From NCBI GenBank assembly GCA_020635725.1, contig JACJZF010000008.1, positions 1-64,000 of the forward strand: DNA of 64,000 nucleotides, written 5' to 3'. The notes beneath the pieces are model-generated. The model was not told the origin of the DNA. It saw nothing but the letters and a program-made list of their open reading frames with translations, and searched no databases. Made by a program: the position numbers and the translations under genes. Position 1 is the first letter of the stretch. Each line of letters opens with the position of its first letter. Below, one piece after another: positions 50,168-59,709 of this stretch. This DNA comes from Flavobacteriales bacterium. GTDB lineage: Bacteria; Bacteroidota; Bacteroidia; Flavobacteriales_F; PHOS-HE28.

Positions 50168-51676
50168 TCAGTTCTCGGAGTCCTCTTCATCGTCATTACT
50201 CGAGTTGCCGAGCAGGGAACCGAGCACATCGCCGAAGCGGTGTCCGCGCATGAGCTTGCTGCGCCCGATGCGGCTGTGCTCGGCCATGCCGTGCAGCAGG
50301 AACTCCATCCAGAGCGTCTGTTCTTCCTCGCCGAGGTAAGCGTGCTCGCGCTGCACGCGTTCGCGCAGTCCGGGCACGCTATCGAGCGCCGCGCGATGCG
50401 CCTGGTCGGTGGCATCGTTCAGCAGGTCGAGCTGCTCGTTGTCGAACCAGTCGAGCAAGGCGGAATAGCTGTCGCGCGCGGCAGGGCGCTTGCTGGCTTG
50501 CTCGGCCGCACGGCGCGCCTTGGCCGCTCCGGGGAAGAGCTCCCCGAACACATTGCGCACCGCGAGCGAGAGCAGGTGGCGGGCCACGTGCTCCGGACCT
50601 TCCTGCTCGCCCTCGTACACCAACTCGATCTTGCCGTTGATCGCGGGGATCACGGCCTGCAGGTCGCTGATGCGGGCCACGGTGCGCTCCTCGCCATTGA
50701 GCAGCGCGCGCCTTTCCGCCGCGCTGATGAGGCTCTCCAGCGCGCTGATGGTGAGGCGCGCGCTCACGCCGCTCTTCGCATCGACGTACTCGCTGGAGCG
50801 GGCCTCCATGGCGATGCGCTCCACCAGCACGCGCAGCAGGTCGGGCACCGCCACACGCCGTGTCTGCTCGGCGGGGCTGCGCAGCTCCTGCGCCGTGATG
50901 CGCATGCCCAGCTCGATGGTGGGCGGGTAGTGCGTGAGGATCTGGCTCTGGATGCGGTCCTTCAGCGGGGTGATGATGGCGCCGCGGTTGGTGTAGTCTT
51001 CGGGGTTGGCGGTGAACACGAACTGGATGTCGAGCGGCAGGCGCAGCTTGAAACCGCGGATCTGCACATCGCCCTCCTGCAGGATGTTGAAGAGCGCCAC
51101 CTGGATGCGCGGCTGCAGGTCGGGCAGCTCGTTGATGACGAAGATGCCGCGGTGGCTGCGCGGCACCAGGCCGAAGTGGATCACGCGCTCATCGCCGTAG
51201 TCGAGCTTCAGGTTCGCGGCCTTGATGGGATCGCTGTCGCCGATGAGGTCGGCCACGGTGACATCGGGCGTGGCGAGCTTCTCGGTGTAGCGCTGCTCTC
51301 GGTGCAACCAGGCCACGGACGTATCATCTCCTTTGGCGGCGATGAGGTCCTTCGCGTAGCGCGAGATGGGCGCCAGCGGATCATCGTTGATCTCGCTGCC
51401 CTCGACCACGGGCACCCATTCATCGAGCAGCTGCACGAGCGAGCGGGCCATGCGTGTCTTCGCCTGACCGCGCAGGCCGAGCAAGTTGATGCTGTGCCCG
51501 GCGAGGATCGCTCGCTCCAGGGCAGGGATCACGGTGTCCTCGTAGCCATGGATGCCCTCGAACAAGGGCTGCTTCGCCTGCATGCGCGCGATGAGGTTGG
51601 CGCGCAATTCACTCTTCACGGAGCGCGGCACGTAGCCGCTCTTCTTCAACTCGCCTAGGGTTGCTGGCTTCTTCAT
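50168..51676 (-). CDS. AAA+ ATPase, magnesium-chelatase/MoxR-like
   Basis: A 502-residue cytoplasmic AAA+ protein. Walker A is GLRGQAKT (67-74); the Walker B segment reads GIFVINELPDL, i.e. Asn-Glu instead of Asp-Glu. Other family motifs are FNILQEGDVQIRG and FTANPEDYTNRG (sensor 1). The C-terminal 150 residues are helical with an acidic end. It lies 40 bases downstream of the VWA gene on the same strand; such AAA+/VWA pairs work as chaperone-like metal-insertion or complex-remodelling machines. ATG 51676 (MKKPATL) was chosen because upstream codons lack similarity. Confidence 0.9.
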   Translation of the reverse strand: MKKPATLGELKKSGYVPRSVKSELRANLIARMQAKQPLFEGIHGYEDTVIPALERAILAGHSINLLGLRGQAKTRMARSLVQLLDEWVPVVEGSEINDDPLAPISRYAKDLIAAKGDDTSVAWLHREQRYTEKLATPDVTVADLIGDSDPIKAANLKLDYGDERVIHFGLVPRSHRGIFVINELPDLQPRIQVALFNILQEGDVQIRGFKLRLPLDIQFVFTANPEDYTNRGAIITPLKDRIQSQILTHYPPTIELGMRITAQELRSPAEQTRRVAVPDLLRVLVERIAMEARSSEYVDAKSGVSARLTISALESLISAAERRALLNGEERTVARISDLQAVIPAINGKIELVYEGEQEGPEHVARHLLSLAVRNVFGELFPGAAKARRAAEQASKRPAARDSYSALLDWFDNEQLDLLNDATDQAHRAALDSVPGLRERVQREHAYLGEEEQTLWMEFLLHGMAEHSRIGRSKLMRGHRFGDVLGSLLGNSSNDDEEDSEN

Positions 51677-51716
51677 GGGAAAGGGATTGAGCGCATCGCA
51701 CTGCGCATAGGACACC

Positions 51717-52808
51717 TCAGGATGCCTTGCGGTTCGATGCATGATCGCGGAACACCATGTCCGCCAGCCCCTGCAGGCCGGTGTAGAAGGCACGGCCCTG
51801 GTTGGCCTCGGTGAAGCGCTCGATGAAGCGCTGCAGGTAATGGTCGCGCGCGATCATGAAGGTGGTGATGGGGATGCCGGCCTTGCGGGCCCGTGCGGCG
51901 GCATCGAGCGTGCGCGCCACGATGAAGTCGTCGAGGCCGAAGCTGTTCATGTAGTACTCGCCATCGCGCTTGATGCAGCTGGGCTTGCCGTCGGTGATCA
52001 TGACGATGCGGCGGTTGCGCACCTTGCGCCGACGGAGAATATCCATGGCCAGCTCCAGCCCGGCCACGGTGTTGGTGTGGAAGGGCCCTACTTGCAGGTA
52101 GGGCAGGTCCTTGAGGCTCACGCGCCAGGCGTCGTTGCCGAAGACGACGACATCGAGCGTGTCCTTGGGGTAGCGGCGACGGATGAGCTCGGCAAGGGCC
52201 ATGGCCACCTTCTTGGCCGGGGTGATGCGGTCCTCGCCGTAGAGGATCATGCTGTGGCTGATATCGATCATGAGCACGGTGGCGCAGGCGCTCTGGTGCT
52301 CGGTTTCGATCACCTCGAGATCATCCTCGCTCATGCGCAGCTCGTCGATGCCGCGCTGCTGCGCGTTGCGGATGCTGTCGCTCATGGCCACCTGCTCGAT
52401 ACGGTCGCCGAAGCGGAAGGCGCGCCGGTCGCTCGTGGGCTCATCGCCCTGCCCGGTGCGGCGCATGGCGTGGCTGCCGCGCTCGGTCTTCTTCAGTTGC
52501 CCGAAGACCTGCTCGAGCGCGCGCTCGCGGATGAGCTTCTCGGCCTTGCCCGTGAGTGGTGTCTTGCCGCCCTTCGTCGGCCGGTCGCCGATGAGGCCGT
52601 GCTTGCGCAAATCGTCCTCGAACTCCTTGCGCCCATATTCCTTGGTGTAGAAGCCGTGCTCCTTGTCCACTTCATCCATCCAGTCGAGGGCCTCCTCCAC
52701 ATCGCCGCTGGTGTGGGTGAGCATCTCCAGGAAGAGCGGCAGCAGGCGCTCGAAGGGCGTGCGGTCGTCGGTGGGCGGTACGTATCGGGAGAAGCGGTGG
52801 CCGAGCAC
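51717..52808 (-). CDS. VWA domain protein, partner of the AAA+ ATPase
   Basis: A 363-residue cytoplasmic protein starting at GTG (52808). The N-terminal half is helical and charged. The C-terminal von Willebrand A domain has the MIDAS motif DISHS (Asp182, Ser184, Ser186), with a Thr in the HTNTVAGLELAMD segment and a further Asp in ITDGKPS as likely metal ligands. MIDAS sites bind a divalent cation and a partner acidic residue. The downstream AAA+ gene on the same strand is the expected ATPase partner. A -7-like box sits 4 bases upstream of the GTG, which supports this unusual start. Confidence 0.88.
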   Translation of the reverse strand: MLGHRFSRYVPPTDDRTPFERLLPLFLEMLTHTSGDVEEALDWMDEVDKEHGFYTKEYGRKEFEDDLRKHGLIGDRPTKGGKTPLTGKAEKLIRERALEQVFGQLKKTERGSHAMRRTGQGDEPTSDRRAFRFGDRIEQVAMSDSIRNAQQRGIDELRMSEDDLEVIETEHQSACATVLMIDISHSMILYGEDRITPAKKVAMALAELIRRRYPKDTLDVVVFGNDAWRVSLKDLPYLQVGPFHTNTVAGLELAMDILRRRKVRNRRIVMITDGKPSCIKRDGEYYMNSFGLDDFIVARTLDAAARARKAGIPITTFMIARDHYLQRFIERFTEANQGRAFYTGLQGLADMVFRDHASNRKAS

Positions 52809-52812
52809 GGCG

Positions 52813-52820
52813 AAAAGGTA
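52813..52820 (-). promoter_or_regulatory. -7 box 4 bases before the VWA GTG start
   Basis: TACCTTTT on the minus strand (one mismatch to TAnnTTTG) is followed by CGCC and the GTG at 52808. The spacing equals that at 14472, 19219 and 23375, on the opposite strand. Confidence 0.55.
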
Positions 52821-52912
52821 AGGTCACGGCATACCCCCGCCGATGTCCTACCCAACGTGCGGGCTTGCACGGGCGTATTCTTAGCGCAGCTTTGCATCCC
52901 CGCTCACCACGC

Positions 52913-55312
52913 ATGCCCGCTTCCTGGATCATCGCCCGCCCGTTCGTCACCGCCCCGGATGAGGAGCAGCGCGATCACCGATGGGCATTCCTCCTCATCG
53001 GCCTTTATGTCGTTGCCAGCCTGGTCTACGGCTTCCTGAGCGACGCGCCGTGGGACGATGATTGCGTGGTGCGCTACTTCCATGCACGCGAGGCATGGAG
53101 CGATCCCGACCACTTCTTCAGCGTGTGGAACAGGCCGCTCTTCATGGTGCTCTTCGCCCCTACGGCGCTGCTGGGGCGCGAGGTGATGATGGTGCAGATG
53201 ATCCTGCTGAGCGCCTGGAGCGGCTGGCTGCTCTACCGCTCGCTGCAACGGATCGGGGCGCGCGACGCCCACTGGGTGCTCCCCTTCTTCTTCTTCCAGG
53301 CCTTCTACTTCTCCATCTCACGCAATTTCCTCACCGAGCCGGTGGCGGTGGCTGTGATCTGCCTTGGCCTGCATGCCCTGGTGAACGGCCGCTACACGCT
53401 CTTCGCGGTGCTCGGCGGACTGCTGCCCTTGGCTCGACTGGAACTGGTGGCGATCCTGCCGATCTGGGGCATCGCGCTCATGCAGGCCGGCCAATGGAGG
53501 CGCATCGCCTGGATGGCAGTGCCCGTGCTCGTGCTGATGGTGCTGGGTTATTTCGTGAAGGACACGCACAACCCGCTCTGGCTCGTGGAGGACACCTTGG
53601 GCAAGGAGGGCAAGAACCGATACGGGTACCGCAACGTGTGGCACTACTTCCAGCGCTACGCATACGTGGTGGGGCCGGTGGTCTTCTTCTTCCTCATCCC
53701 CGGAACGCTGGAACGACTCTTCCGCCGCCGCATCGACCTCTTCATCCTCGTGCAGGGGCTCGCGATCCTACTGCTCTATGTGGTGTTCTCCTCGACGCTC
53801 GACATGGGCAACTCCGCCGGCTTCCTCCGGAACCTCATCCCCATGACGCCGTTCGTGGCCATACTCGCCTACGACGGGCTGATGGCCTGGCAGGGACGTG
53901 CGCACCACGCCAGGCCCGATGCGGCGATCATGGCCACCACGCGCACCGAGCGCAGGCAGCTGAAGAAGCGCACGGAAGCCAAGCCCGTGCGCGAGCCCAA
54001 GGCGTGGCGGTCCTTCGGGCGCGTGCATCTCTTCGCGGCATTCGGCGTGCTGCTGCTCTGGTTGTTCTTCAGCAAGCGGCTCGAGGCCCACCACAAGATC
54101 TCCGAGACCGATGATTTCCTGCCCGCCCTCATCGGTACGGTGCTGCTCGCGATCGGGCTGGTCTTCCTGTTCATCTGGCGGAAGCACGAGGCCCCTCGCG
54201 CGGTGCTGGCGTCCACAGCGTCGCTCATCGGCGTAGGCGCGCTGGCGTACGCGCTCTGGACCGAACGGCCCGATGCGCACCTCAACCACGAGCGCAAGGC
54301 CATCTCGCAAATGAGCACGTTGTACAAGGACAGCTACCTGCGCGAATGGCCGCTCTACGCCAACCATGCCTGGTTCTTCTGGCCCAAGGACCTGGGTTAC
54401 CCTGACCCGGAAAAGTATCGGGTACTGAACAAGGCCGCGCTCGACACCGCCGAGGCCCACAGCGTGGTGCTCTGGGAGAACCACTACTCCCACCGGCTGC
54501 AAGGCGATGTGCAGCTGCAGCAGATGCTCACCCGCGGCGACATGGTGGAGCTAGCCCATGTCGTGAGCCGCGACCACCGCGCCGTGGCCGGATTATTCCA
54601 GAAGATCGATGCCGCCGCCAAGGACGGCCCCGCCCTGCGTGAGCGCTTCATGCAGGCCAATCCCGACTACATCTACGCCTATTACGCCATCAGCATGGAG
54701 GAACGGCAGGCCAAGCGCTACGACAAGGCCCTGGCCGCCGCGCAGCGCATGGTGGAACTCGACAGCACCTACGCCGAGGGCCTGCTCGCCGAAGGGCAAG
54801 CCTACTTCGACCTGGCGCGCTACGCCGATGCGATCACTTCCTTCGAACGCGTGCTCCGTCTCGACAGCACCTTGCACAGCATGCATTACAGCATCGCGCT
54901 GTGCAGGCACCGCATGCAGGATTACCCCGGCTCGATATCCGCGGCACGCATCTACCTGCGACACATGCCCAAGGCGAAGGAAGGATACGAGCTGCTGGGC
55001 TCGGCCTACTTCCAGCTGCTGCAATTCGAGCAGGCCGAAACCGCTTTCGACAGCCTGATCAAACTCGATCCCAAGAGCGTGACGGGGTGGCTCAGCCGCG
55101 CCAGCTGCCGCATGCAGCAGCAGCACTGGGACTCGGCCCTGGCCGACCTGGAGGAAGTGCTGAAACGGCAGGCCAACCACCAAGGCGCGCTCCTGAGCAA
55201 AGCAGGAGTGCTGCTGCGCACAGGGAAGCGCGATGAGGGGTGCCAGCTCCTGCGCCAGCTCGCCGCCGCGGGCAACGCCGCCGCCGCTCAGCAGCTGGCC
55301 ATGTGCCAGTGA
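52913..55312 (+). CDS. Multi-spanning membrane protein with C-terminal TPR domain
   Basis: A 799-residue protein. The first 490 residues contain about 10-12 hydrophobic segments with a GT-C-glycosyltransferase-like layout: an early periplasmic DD pair (SDAPWDDDCVVRYFHARE), a long loop and a second helix set. A hydrophilic domain follows, and about five TPR repeats close the protein (YDKALAAAQRMVELDSTYAE, YADAITSFERVLRLDSTLHS, FEQAETAFDSLIKLDPKSV). A PMT/ArnT-like glycosyltransferase role is possible but unproven. ATG 52913 is nearest the first helix; an in-frame start at 52865 adds 16 residues. Confidence 0.75.
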   Translation: MPASWIIARPFVTAPDEEQRDHRWAFLLIGLYVVASLVYGFLSDAPWDDDCVVRYFHAREAWSDPDHFFSVWNRPLFMVLFAPTALLGREVMMVQMILLSAWSGWLLYRSLQRIGARDAHWVLPFFFFQAFYFSISRNFLTEPVAVAVICLGLHALVNGRYTLFAVLGGLLPLARLELVAILPIWGIALMQAGQWRRIAWMAVPVLVLMVLGYFVKDTHNPLWLVEDTLGKEGKNRYGYRNVWHYFQRYAYVVGPVVFFFLIPGTLERLFRRRIDLFILVQGLAILLLYVVFSSTLDMGNSAGFLRNLIPMTPFVAILAYDGLMAWQGRAHHARPDAAIMATTRTERRQLKKRTEAKPVREPKAWRSFGRVHLFAAFGVLLLWLFFSKRLEAHHKISETDDFLPALIGTVLLAIGLVFLFIWRKHEAPRAVLASTASLIGVGALAYALWTERPDAHLNHERKAISQMSTLYKDSYLREWPLYANHAWFFWPKDLGYPDPEKYRVLNKAALDTAEAHSVVLWENHYSHRLQGDVQLQQMLTRGDMVELAHVVSRDHRAVAGLFQKIDAAAKDGPALRERFMQANPDYIYAYYAISMEERQAKRYDKALAAAQRMVELDSTYAEGLLAEGQAYFDLARYADAITSFERVLRLDSTLHSMHYSIALCRHRMQDYPGSISAARIYLRHMPKAKEGYELLGSAYFQLLQFEQAETAFDSLIKLDPKSVTGWLSRASCRMQQQHWDSALADLEEVLKRQANHQGALLSKAGVLLRTGKRDEGCQLLRQLAAAGNAAAAQQLAMCQ

Positions 55313-55369
55313 ACGGGGACGTACGGTTGGCCCGTGGATGGCCCGCTGGCACCCTTGCAGGCCCGCGCC

Positions 55370-55377
55370 TACCTTCG
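55370..55377 (+). promoter_or_regulatory. -7 box of the DPP IV-like gene
   Basis: TACCTTCG (one mismatch to TAnnTTTG), 27 bases before the ATG at 55405. A TTG at 55355-55357 is only 12 bases upstream, short for a -33 element. Confidence 0.5.
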
Positions 55378-55404
55378 GCACCCTTGTTGAAACACCCCTC
55401 GTCC

Positions 55405-57624
55405 ATGCTGAAATCGAAGATCTTCTCCGCGGCCGCGGCGCTGCTTCTCTCACCCGGTCTGTGCCTCGCGCAAGGCACCCTCACCAACCAGGATATCTGG
55501 GCCAGCCCGCTCTTCAGCGCGGAGATGGTGGGCGGATTGGCCAGCATGAAGGACGGCCTGCATTACACCTCGTTGGAAGAGGATGCTGGCGAGACCGTGA
55601 TCAACCAGTACGCGTACCGCACCGGCGACAAGGTGGCCACGCTGGTCCAAGCGGGTCAGCTCGTCCCGGCCGGCGGCAAGGAACCCGTGGAGATGGACGG
55701 TTACAGCTTCAGCGGCGATGAGCAGCGCATCATGATCGAGACCGGCAGCGAGCCGATCTACCGGCACAGCTACTACGCCATGAACTACGTGTTCGACCGG
55801 AGCAGCAAGAAACTGGTGCCCCTGAGCGACCCGAAGAAGGCGAAGCAGCGCCTGGCCACCTTCAGCCCCGATGGCAGCAAGGCCGCCTTCGTGCGCGACA
55901 ACAACCTGTACGTGGTCACGCTCGCCGATATGGTGGAGAAGGCCATCACCACCGACGGCGAATGGAACAAGGTGATCAACGGCGCCACCGACTGGGTGTA
56001 CGAGGAGGAATTCACGCTGGTGCAGGGCTACGCCTGGAGCCCCGATGGCAGCAAGATCATGTACCTGCGCAGCGATGAGAGCGCCGTGAAGGAATTCGAC
56101 CTGACCTACTACAAGAAGCAGCTCTACCCGAGCGAGTACCGCTTCAAGTACCCCAAGGCCGGCGAGGCGAACAGCGTGGTAAGCGTGCACGTGCACGACT
56201 TGACCTCTGGGCTGGATTACAATGTGCCCTTGGGAACGGAGGACACGGACATCTACATCCCGCGCCTGGGCTTCACGCCGAAGGGCGAGCCTTGGTTCAT
56301 GCGCATGAACCGTTTGCAGAACGAGAAGGTGATCCTTACCGTGAAGATGCCGCCCACCGGCACTAAGATGCGCGCCCAGAGCACCGAGGTGTACCGCGAG
56401 ACGAGCAAGACCTACATCGAGGTCACCGACGACCTGCACTTCCTCGCCGACGGCAGCGGATTCGTGCTCACCAGCGAGAAGGACGGCTGGAACCACCTCT
56501 ACCTGCACCGCTTCGGAAAGGCCGGCGACGGACAGCTCCTCACACCCGGCGAATGGGACGTGGTGGCCGTGAGCGGCATCGATGAGAAGAGCAAGCGCGT
56601 GATCCTCACGGCGGCACGTAGCGCGCCGGAGAACCAGGATGTGCTCGCCGTGCCCTTGAGCGGCAAAGGCGTAACGCAGCTCTCGCCCGCCGGCGGTTAC
56701 AACGATGCCGAGTTCAGCACCGGCTTCCGCTACTTCATCAACACCCGCAGCACGGCCAACACCGCGCCCGTGGTCACCCTGCACGAAGGCAGCGGCAAGC
56801 TGGTGAAGACCCTGAAGGACAACAAGCGCCTGAACGAAGCCTGCGCCGAGCATGGCATGGTGCAGAAGGAATTCTTCCAATTCACCACCGAGGGCGGCGT
56901 GCAGCTGCGCGGCTGGATGATGAAGCCGCCCGGATTCCAGAGCCGCGAGCGCTACCCCGTGCTGATGACCCAGTACAGCGGGCCGAACAGCAACGAGGTG
57001 CTCGACCAATGGGGCGGCCGCAACGACCTGTGGCACTCGCTCATCGCGCAGAAGGGCTACATCGTGGCCTGCGTCGACCCGCGCGGTACGGGCCACCGGG
57101 GGCACGACTTCCGCCACATCACCTACGGCCAGCTCGGCAAGTACGAGACCGACGACCAGATCGCCGCGGCGAAATGGCTCGGCCAGCAGCCTTGGGTGGA
57201 TGCGGAGCGCATCGGGATCTGGGGCTGGAGCTACGGCGGCTTCATGAGCAGCCTGTGCATCACCAAGGGCGCCGACGTCTTCAAGGCGGCCATCGCCGTG
57301 GCTCCGGTGACCAACTGGCGCTATTACGACAGCATCTACACCGAGCGCTACGTGGGCCTGCCCGCCAGCAACGCCAGCGGCTACGACGACAACAGCCCCG
57401 TGAGCCACGTGAGCAAGCTCAAGGGCAAGTACTTCCTGATCCATGGCCTGGCCGACGACAACGTGCACTACCAGAACGCGGCCGAGATGACCAATGCCCT
57501 GGTGAAGGCCAACAAGCCCTTCGACCAGTTCGTGTACCCCGACCGCAACCACGGCATCTACGGCGGCTCCACGCGACTGCACCTCTTCGAGATGCTCACC
57601 GGCTGGGTGACGGAGAACCTCTGA
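55405..57624 (+). CDS. Dipeptidyl peptidase IV-like S9 protease
   Basis: A 739-residue periplasmic protein with a signal peptide (cleavage near GLCLAQ). It has an N-terminal eight-bladed DPPIV_N beta-propeller (about 60-450) and a C-terminal alpha/beta-hydrolase domain with Ser609 (GWSYGG), Asp in HGLADDNVHYQN and His in DRNHGIYGG. The DPP IV double-Glu motif (DWVYEEEF), which holds the free N terminus of the substrate, is present. It removes N-terminal dipeptides, usually with Pro or Ala in second position. Two peptide transporters follow on the same strand, suggesting a peptide-use unit. Confidence 0.95.
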   Translation: MLKSKIFSAAAALLLSPGLCLAQGTLTNQDIWASPLFSAEMVGGLASMKDGLHYTSLEEDAGETVINQYAYRTGDKVATLVQAGQLVPAGGKEPVEMDGYSFSGDEQRIMIETGSEPIYRHSYYAMNYVFDRSSKKLVPLSDPKKAKQRLATFSPDGSKAAFVRDNNLYVVTLADMVEKAITTDGEWNKVINGATDWVYEEEFTLVQGYAWSPDGSKIMYLRSDESAVKEFDLTYYKKQLYPSEYRFKYPKAGEANSVVSVHVHDLTSGLDYNVPLGTEDTDIYIPRLGFTPKGEPWFMRMNRLQNEKVILTVKMPPTGTKMRAQSTEVYRETSKTYIEVTDDLHFLADGSGFVLTSEKDGWNHLYLHRFGKAGDGQLLTPGEWDVVAVSGIDEKSKRVILTAARSAPENQDVLAVPLSGKGVTQLSPAGGYNDAEFSTGFRYFINTRSTANTAPVVTLHEGSGKLVKTLKDNKRLNEACAEHGMVQKEFFQFTTEGGVQLRGWMMKPPGFQSRERYPVLMTQYSGPNSNEVLDQWGGRNDLWHSLIAQKGYIVACVDPRGTGHRGHDFRHITYGQLGKYETDDQIAAAKWLGQQPWVDAERIGIWGWSYGGFMSSLCITKGADVFKAAIAVAPVTNWRYYDSIYTERYVGLPASNASGYDDNSPVSHVSKLKGKYFLIHGLADDNVHYQNAAEMTNALVKANKPFDQFVYPDRNHGIYGGSTRLHLFEMLTGWVTENL

Positions 57625-57727
57625 TTCTGCGGGTCAGCGATTCGCGGCGGCAAGCAGCATATGGGTCCATCCATTGGTGCGACCACGCCCAAAAGACGTG
57701 AAGCGGTCTCGGCTATCGGCCGATTTC

Positions 57728-57735
57728 TACCTTTC
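57728..57735 (+). promoter_or_regulatory. -7 box of the first POT transporter
   Basis: TACCTTTC (one mismatch to TAnnTTTG), 28 bases before the ATG at 57764. No clear -33 TTG is visible. Confidence 0.5.
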
Positions 57736-57763
57736 CACGCAACAGCATCGCATTCCAACCACC

Positions 57764-59632
57764 ATGAGCGACACCATCACCGCCGGATCGGGTAACAGCC
57801 GGCATCCCAAAGGACTCTTCGTGCTCTTCGCCACAGAGATGTGGGAACGCTTCAATTTCTATGGGATGCGGGCCCTGCTCACGTTGTTCCTGGTGAACGC
57901 GTTGCTCATGAAGGAGGCGGACGTCTCCATCATCTATGGCGCGTTCCTCGGTCTATGCTATTTGACTCCGATGCTCGGCGGCTTCATTGCCGACCGCTTC
58001 CTTGGGAATCGGAACTGCATCATTCTCGGGGGCTCCCTGATGGCCATCGGGCAATTCATGCTCTTCATGAGCGGAAGCGTCTTCGCCACCGACATGAAAC
58101 TGGCCGTGGTGCTCATGTGGACGGCATTGGGTGTCATCATCTTCGGGAACGGGTTCTTCAAACCCAATATCTCCAGCATGGTCGGCAGCCTTTACCCGAA
58201 GCAGGAGAAGAGCAAGCTCGATTCAGCATTCACGATCTTCTATATGGGCATCAACCTGGGAGCTTTCTTGGGCCAGTTCATTTGCCCGATTCTCGGAGAC
58301 GTGAAGGATGCGGGTGGTGTTCGCGACATACATGCCTTCCGTTGGGGCTTCCTCGCCGCGTCGATCGCCATGCTCATCGGCACGGTTACCTTCATCCTTC
58401 TGAAGAATCGCTATGTCCGCACCCCGGAGGGTCGGCCCATCGGAGGGCTACCCTCGAAGAATGCGGCCGCCGACTTCGAGGAAGGCGAGGCTCAGAAGCC
58501 GCATTTCACGCCTGGCTCGCTCCTTCTCGCTCTAGCCGTGCTGATTGCGCTGTACGGCCTGTTCAACTTCGTGATCGGGCTCAACCTCATCTACTCGTTC
58601 ATCTACTCGGCAGGTCTCACCCTTGCCTTCCTCATCCTTACGGACAAGTCGCTCACCAAGGTCGAGACGCAGCGGATACTCGTCATCTACATCGTATCCT
58701 TCTTCATCATCTTCTTCTGGGCCGCCTTCGAGCAGGCGGGCTCGTCGTTGACCTTCATCGCGGACAACCAGACCGATCGCGACTTCCTCGGTTTCGTCAT
58801 CCCGCCCTCGATGGTGCAGATCTTCAATGGCATCTTCGTGGTCATGCTCGCAGTGCCCTTCAGCATGCTCTGGGACAAGCTGAGGGCGCGCGGACGCGAG
58901 CCCATCTCCCCGATGAAACAGGCTTTCGGCCTGGCGCTGATCGCGTTGAGCTACTTCATCATCGCCCATAATGTGAAGGACCTGGGCACGTCGGGCCTCC
59001 TTGCCGTGAAATGGCTCATCCTGCTGTACTTGATCCAGACCTGCGGCGAACTCTGCCTCTCGCCTATCGGCTTGTCCTTGGTGGGCAAGCTCGCACCGCG
59101 CCGATTCGCCTCGCTGCTCTACGGGGTGTTCTTCCTGTCCAACGCAAGCGGCTACGCCCTCGCTGGCACGCTCGGATCGATCCTGCCGCCGACAACGGAC
59201 AAGTACTTGCAGGCAGAAGCTCAGGGAATCGACCTGAAGGGCATCCTCGACAAGGAGAAGGACCCCTCGCCGCAGGATCTGTTCATCCTTGCGCAGTACA
59301 ACTTAGCCACGGTGCATGGCGACAAGGCCATGGCCATGGGCGTGGAGATCGAACCGATTATCGAGCGGAACAACAAGACCATCGAAGAGATGAAGAACGC
59401 GGATAAGGGCGCGGCGGTTACACCCGCTGACCTGGAGTTCCCCTCGGCCGACAATCTGGGCAGAATTAAGCAAGCCGAGCTGATCACGGTGGGCTACCCT
59501 GCCTTTGCCGGGTTCTCGATACGGAACCTGTACGAGTTCTTCATGGTCTTCGTCGTGCTCTGCGGCATCGCCTCGGGCATTCTCTTCGCCATCACCCCTC
59601 TCCTTAAGCGCATGATGCACGGAGTTCGCTGA
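57764..59632 (+). CDS. POT-family peptide transporter with long insert
   Basis: A 622-residue inner-membrane proton-coupled oligopeptide transporter (PTR2/POT). Motifs: ATEMWERFNFYGMRALL (the ExxER signature in helix 1), GNGFFKPNISSMVGSLYP and FYMGINLGAFLG. The transporter is longer than its tandem paralogue because of about 110 extra residues (about 480-595) between the last helices. The extra part is polar and helical, with no recognised fold, and ends before the final helix. It takes up di- and tripeptides; the neighbouring DPP IV gene would supply dipeptides. ATG 57764 precedes a short polar N terminus. Confidence 0.9.
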   Translation: MSDTITAGSGNSRHPKGLFVLFATEMWERFNFYGMRALLTLFLVNALLMKEADVSIIYGAFLGLCYLTPMLGGFIADRFLGNRNCIILGGSLMAIGQFMLFMSGSVFATDMKLAVVLMWTALGVIIFGNGFFKPNISSMVGSLYPKQEKSKLDSAFTIFYMGINLGAFLGQFICPILGDVKDAGGVRDIHAFRWGFLAASIAMLIGTVTFILLKNRYVRTPEGRPIGGLPSKNAAADFEEGEAQKPHFTPGSLLLALAVLIALYGLFNFVIGLNLIYSFIYSAGLTLAFLILTDKSLTKVETQRILVIYIVSFFIIFFWAAFEQAGSSLTFIADNQTDRDFLGFVIPPSMVQIFNGIFVVMLAVPFSMLWDKLRARGREPISPMKQAFGLALIALSYFIIAHNVKDLGTSGLLAVKWLILLYLIQTCGELCLSPIGLSLVGKLAPRRFASLLYGVFFLSNASGYALAGTLGSILPPTTDKYLQAEAQGIDLKGILDKEKDPSPQDLFILAQYNLATVHGDKAMAMGVEIEPIIERNNKTIEEMKNADKGAAVTPADLEFPSADNLGRIKQAELITVGYPAFAGFSIRNLYEFFMVFVVLCGIASGILFAITPLLKRMMHGVR

Positions 59633-59709
59633 TCAACCGCGCGCCCCTGGCAGCTTTGCCCCTCCTCATCGCCTCATAGCTGCATCCCAAGACTAAACCG
59701 TCCCCAACG

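Noticed and set aside
55450..57582. A 710-residue minus-strand frame opposite the DPP IV gene
   Set aside because: The plus strand encodes a complete DPP IV with catalytic triad. The antisense product has no domain and a Val/His/Ala-rich shadow composition.
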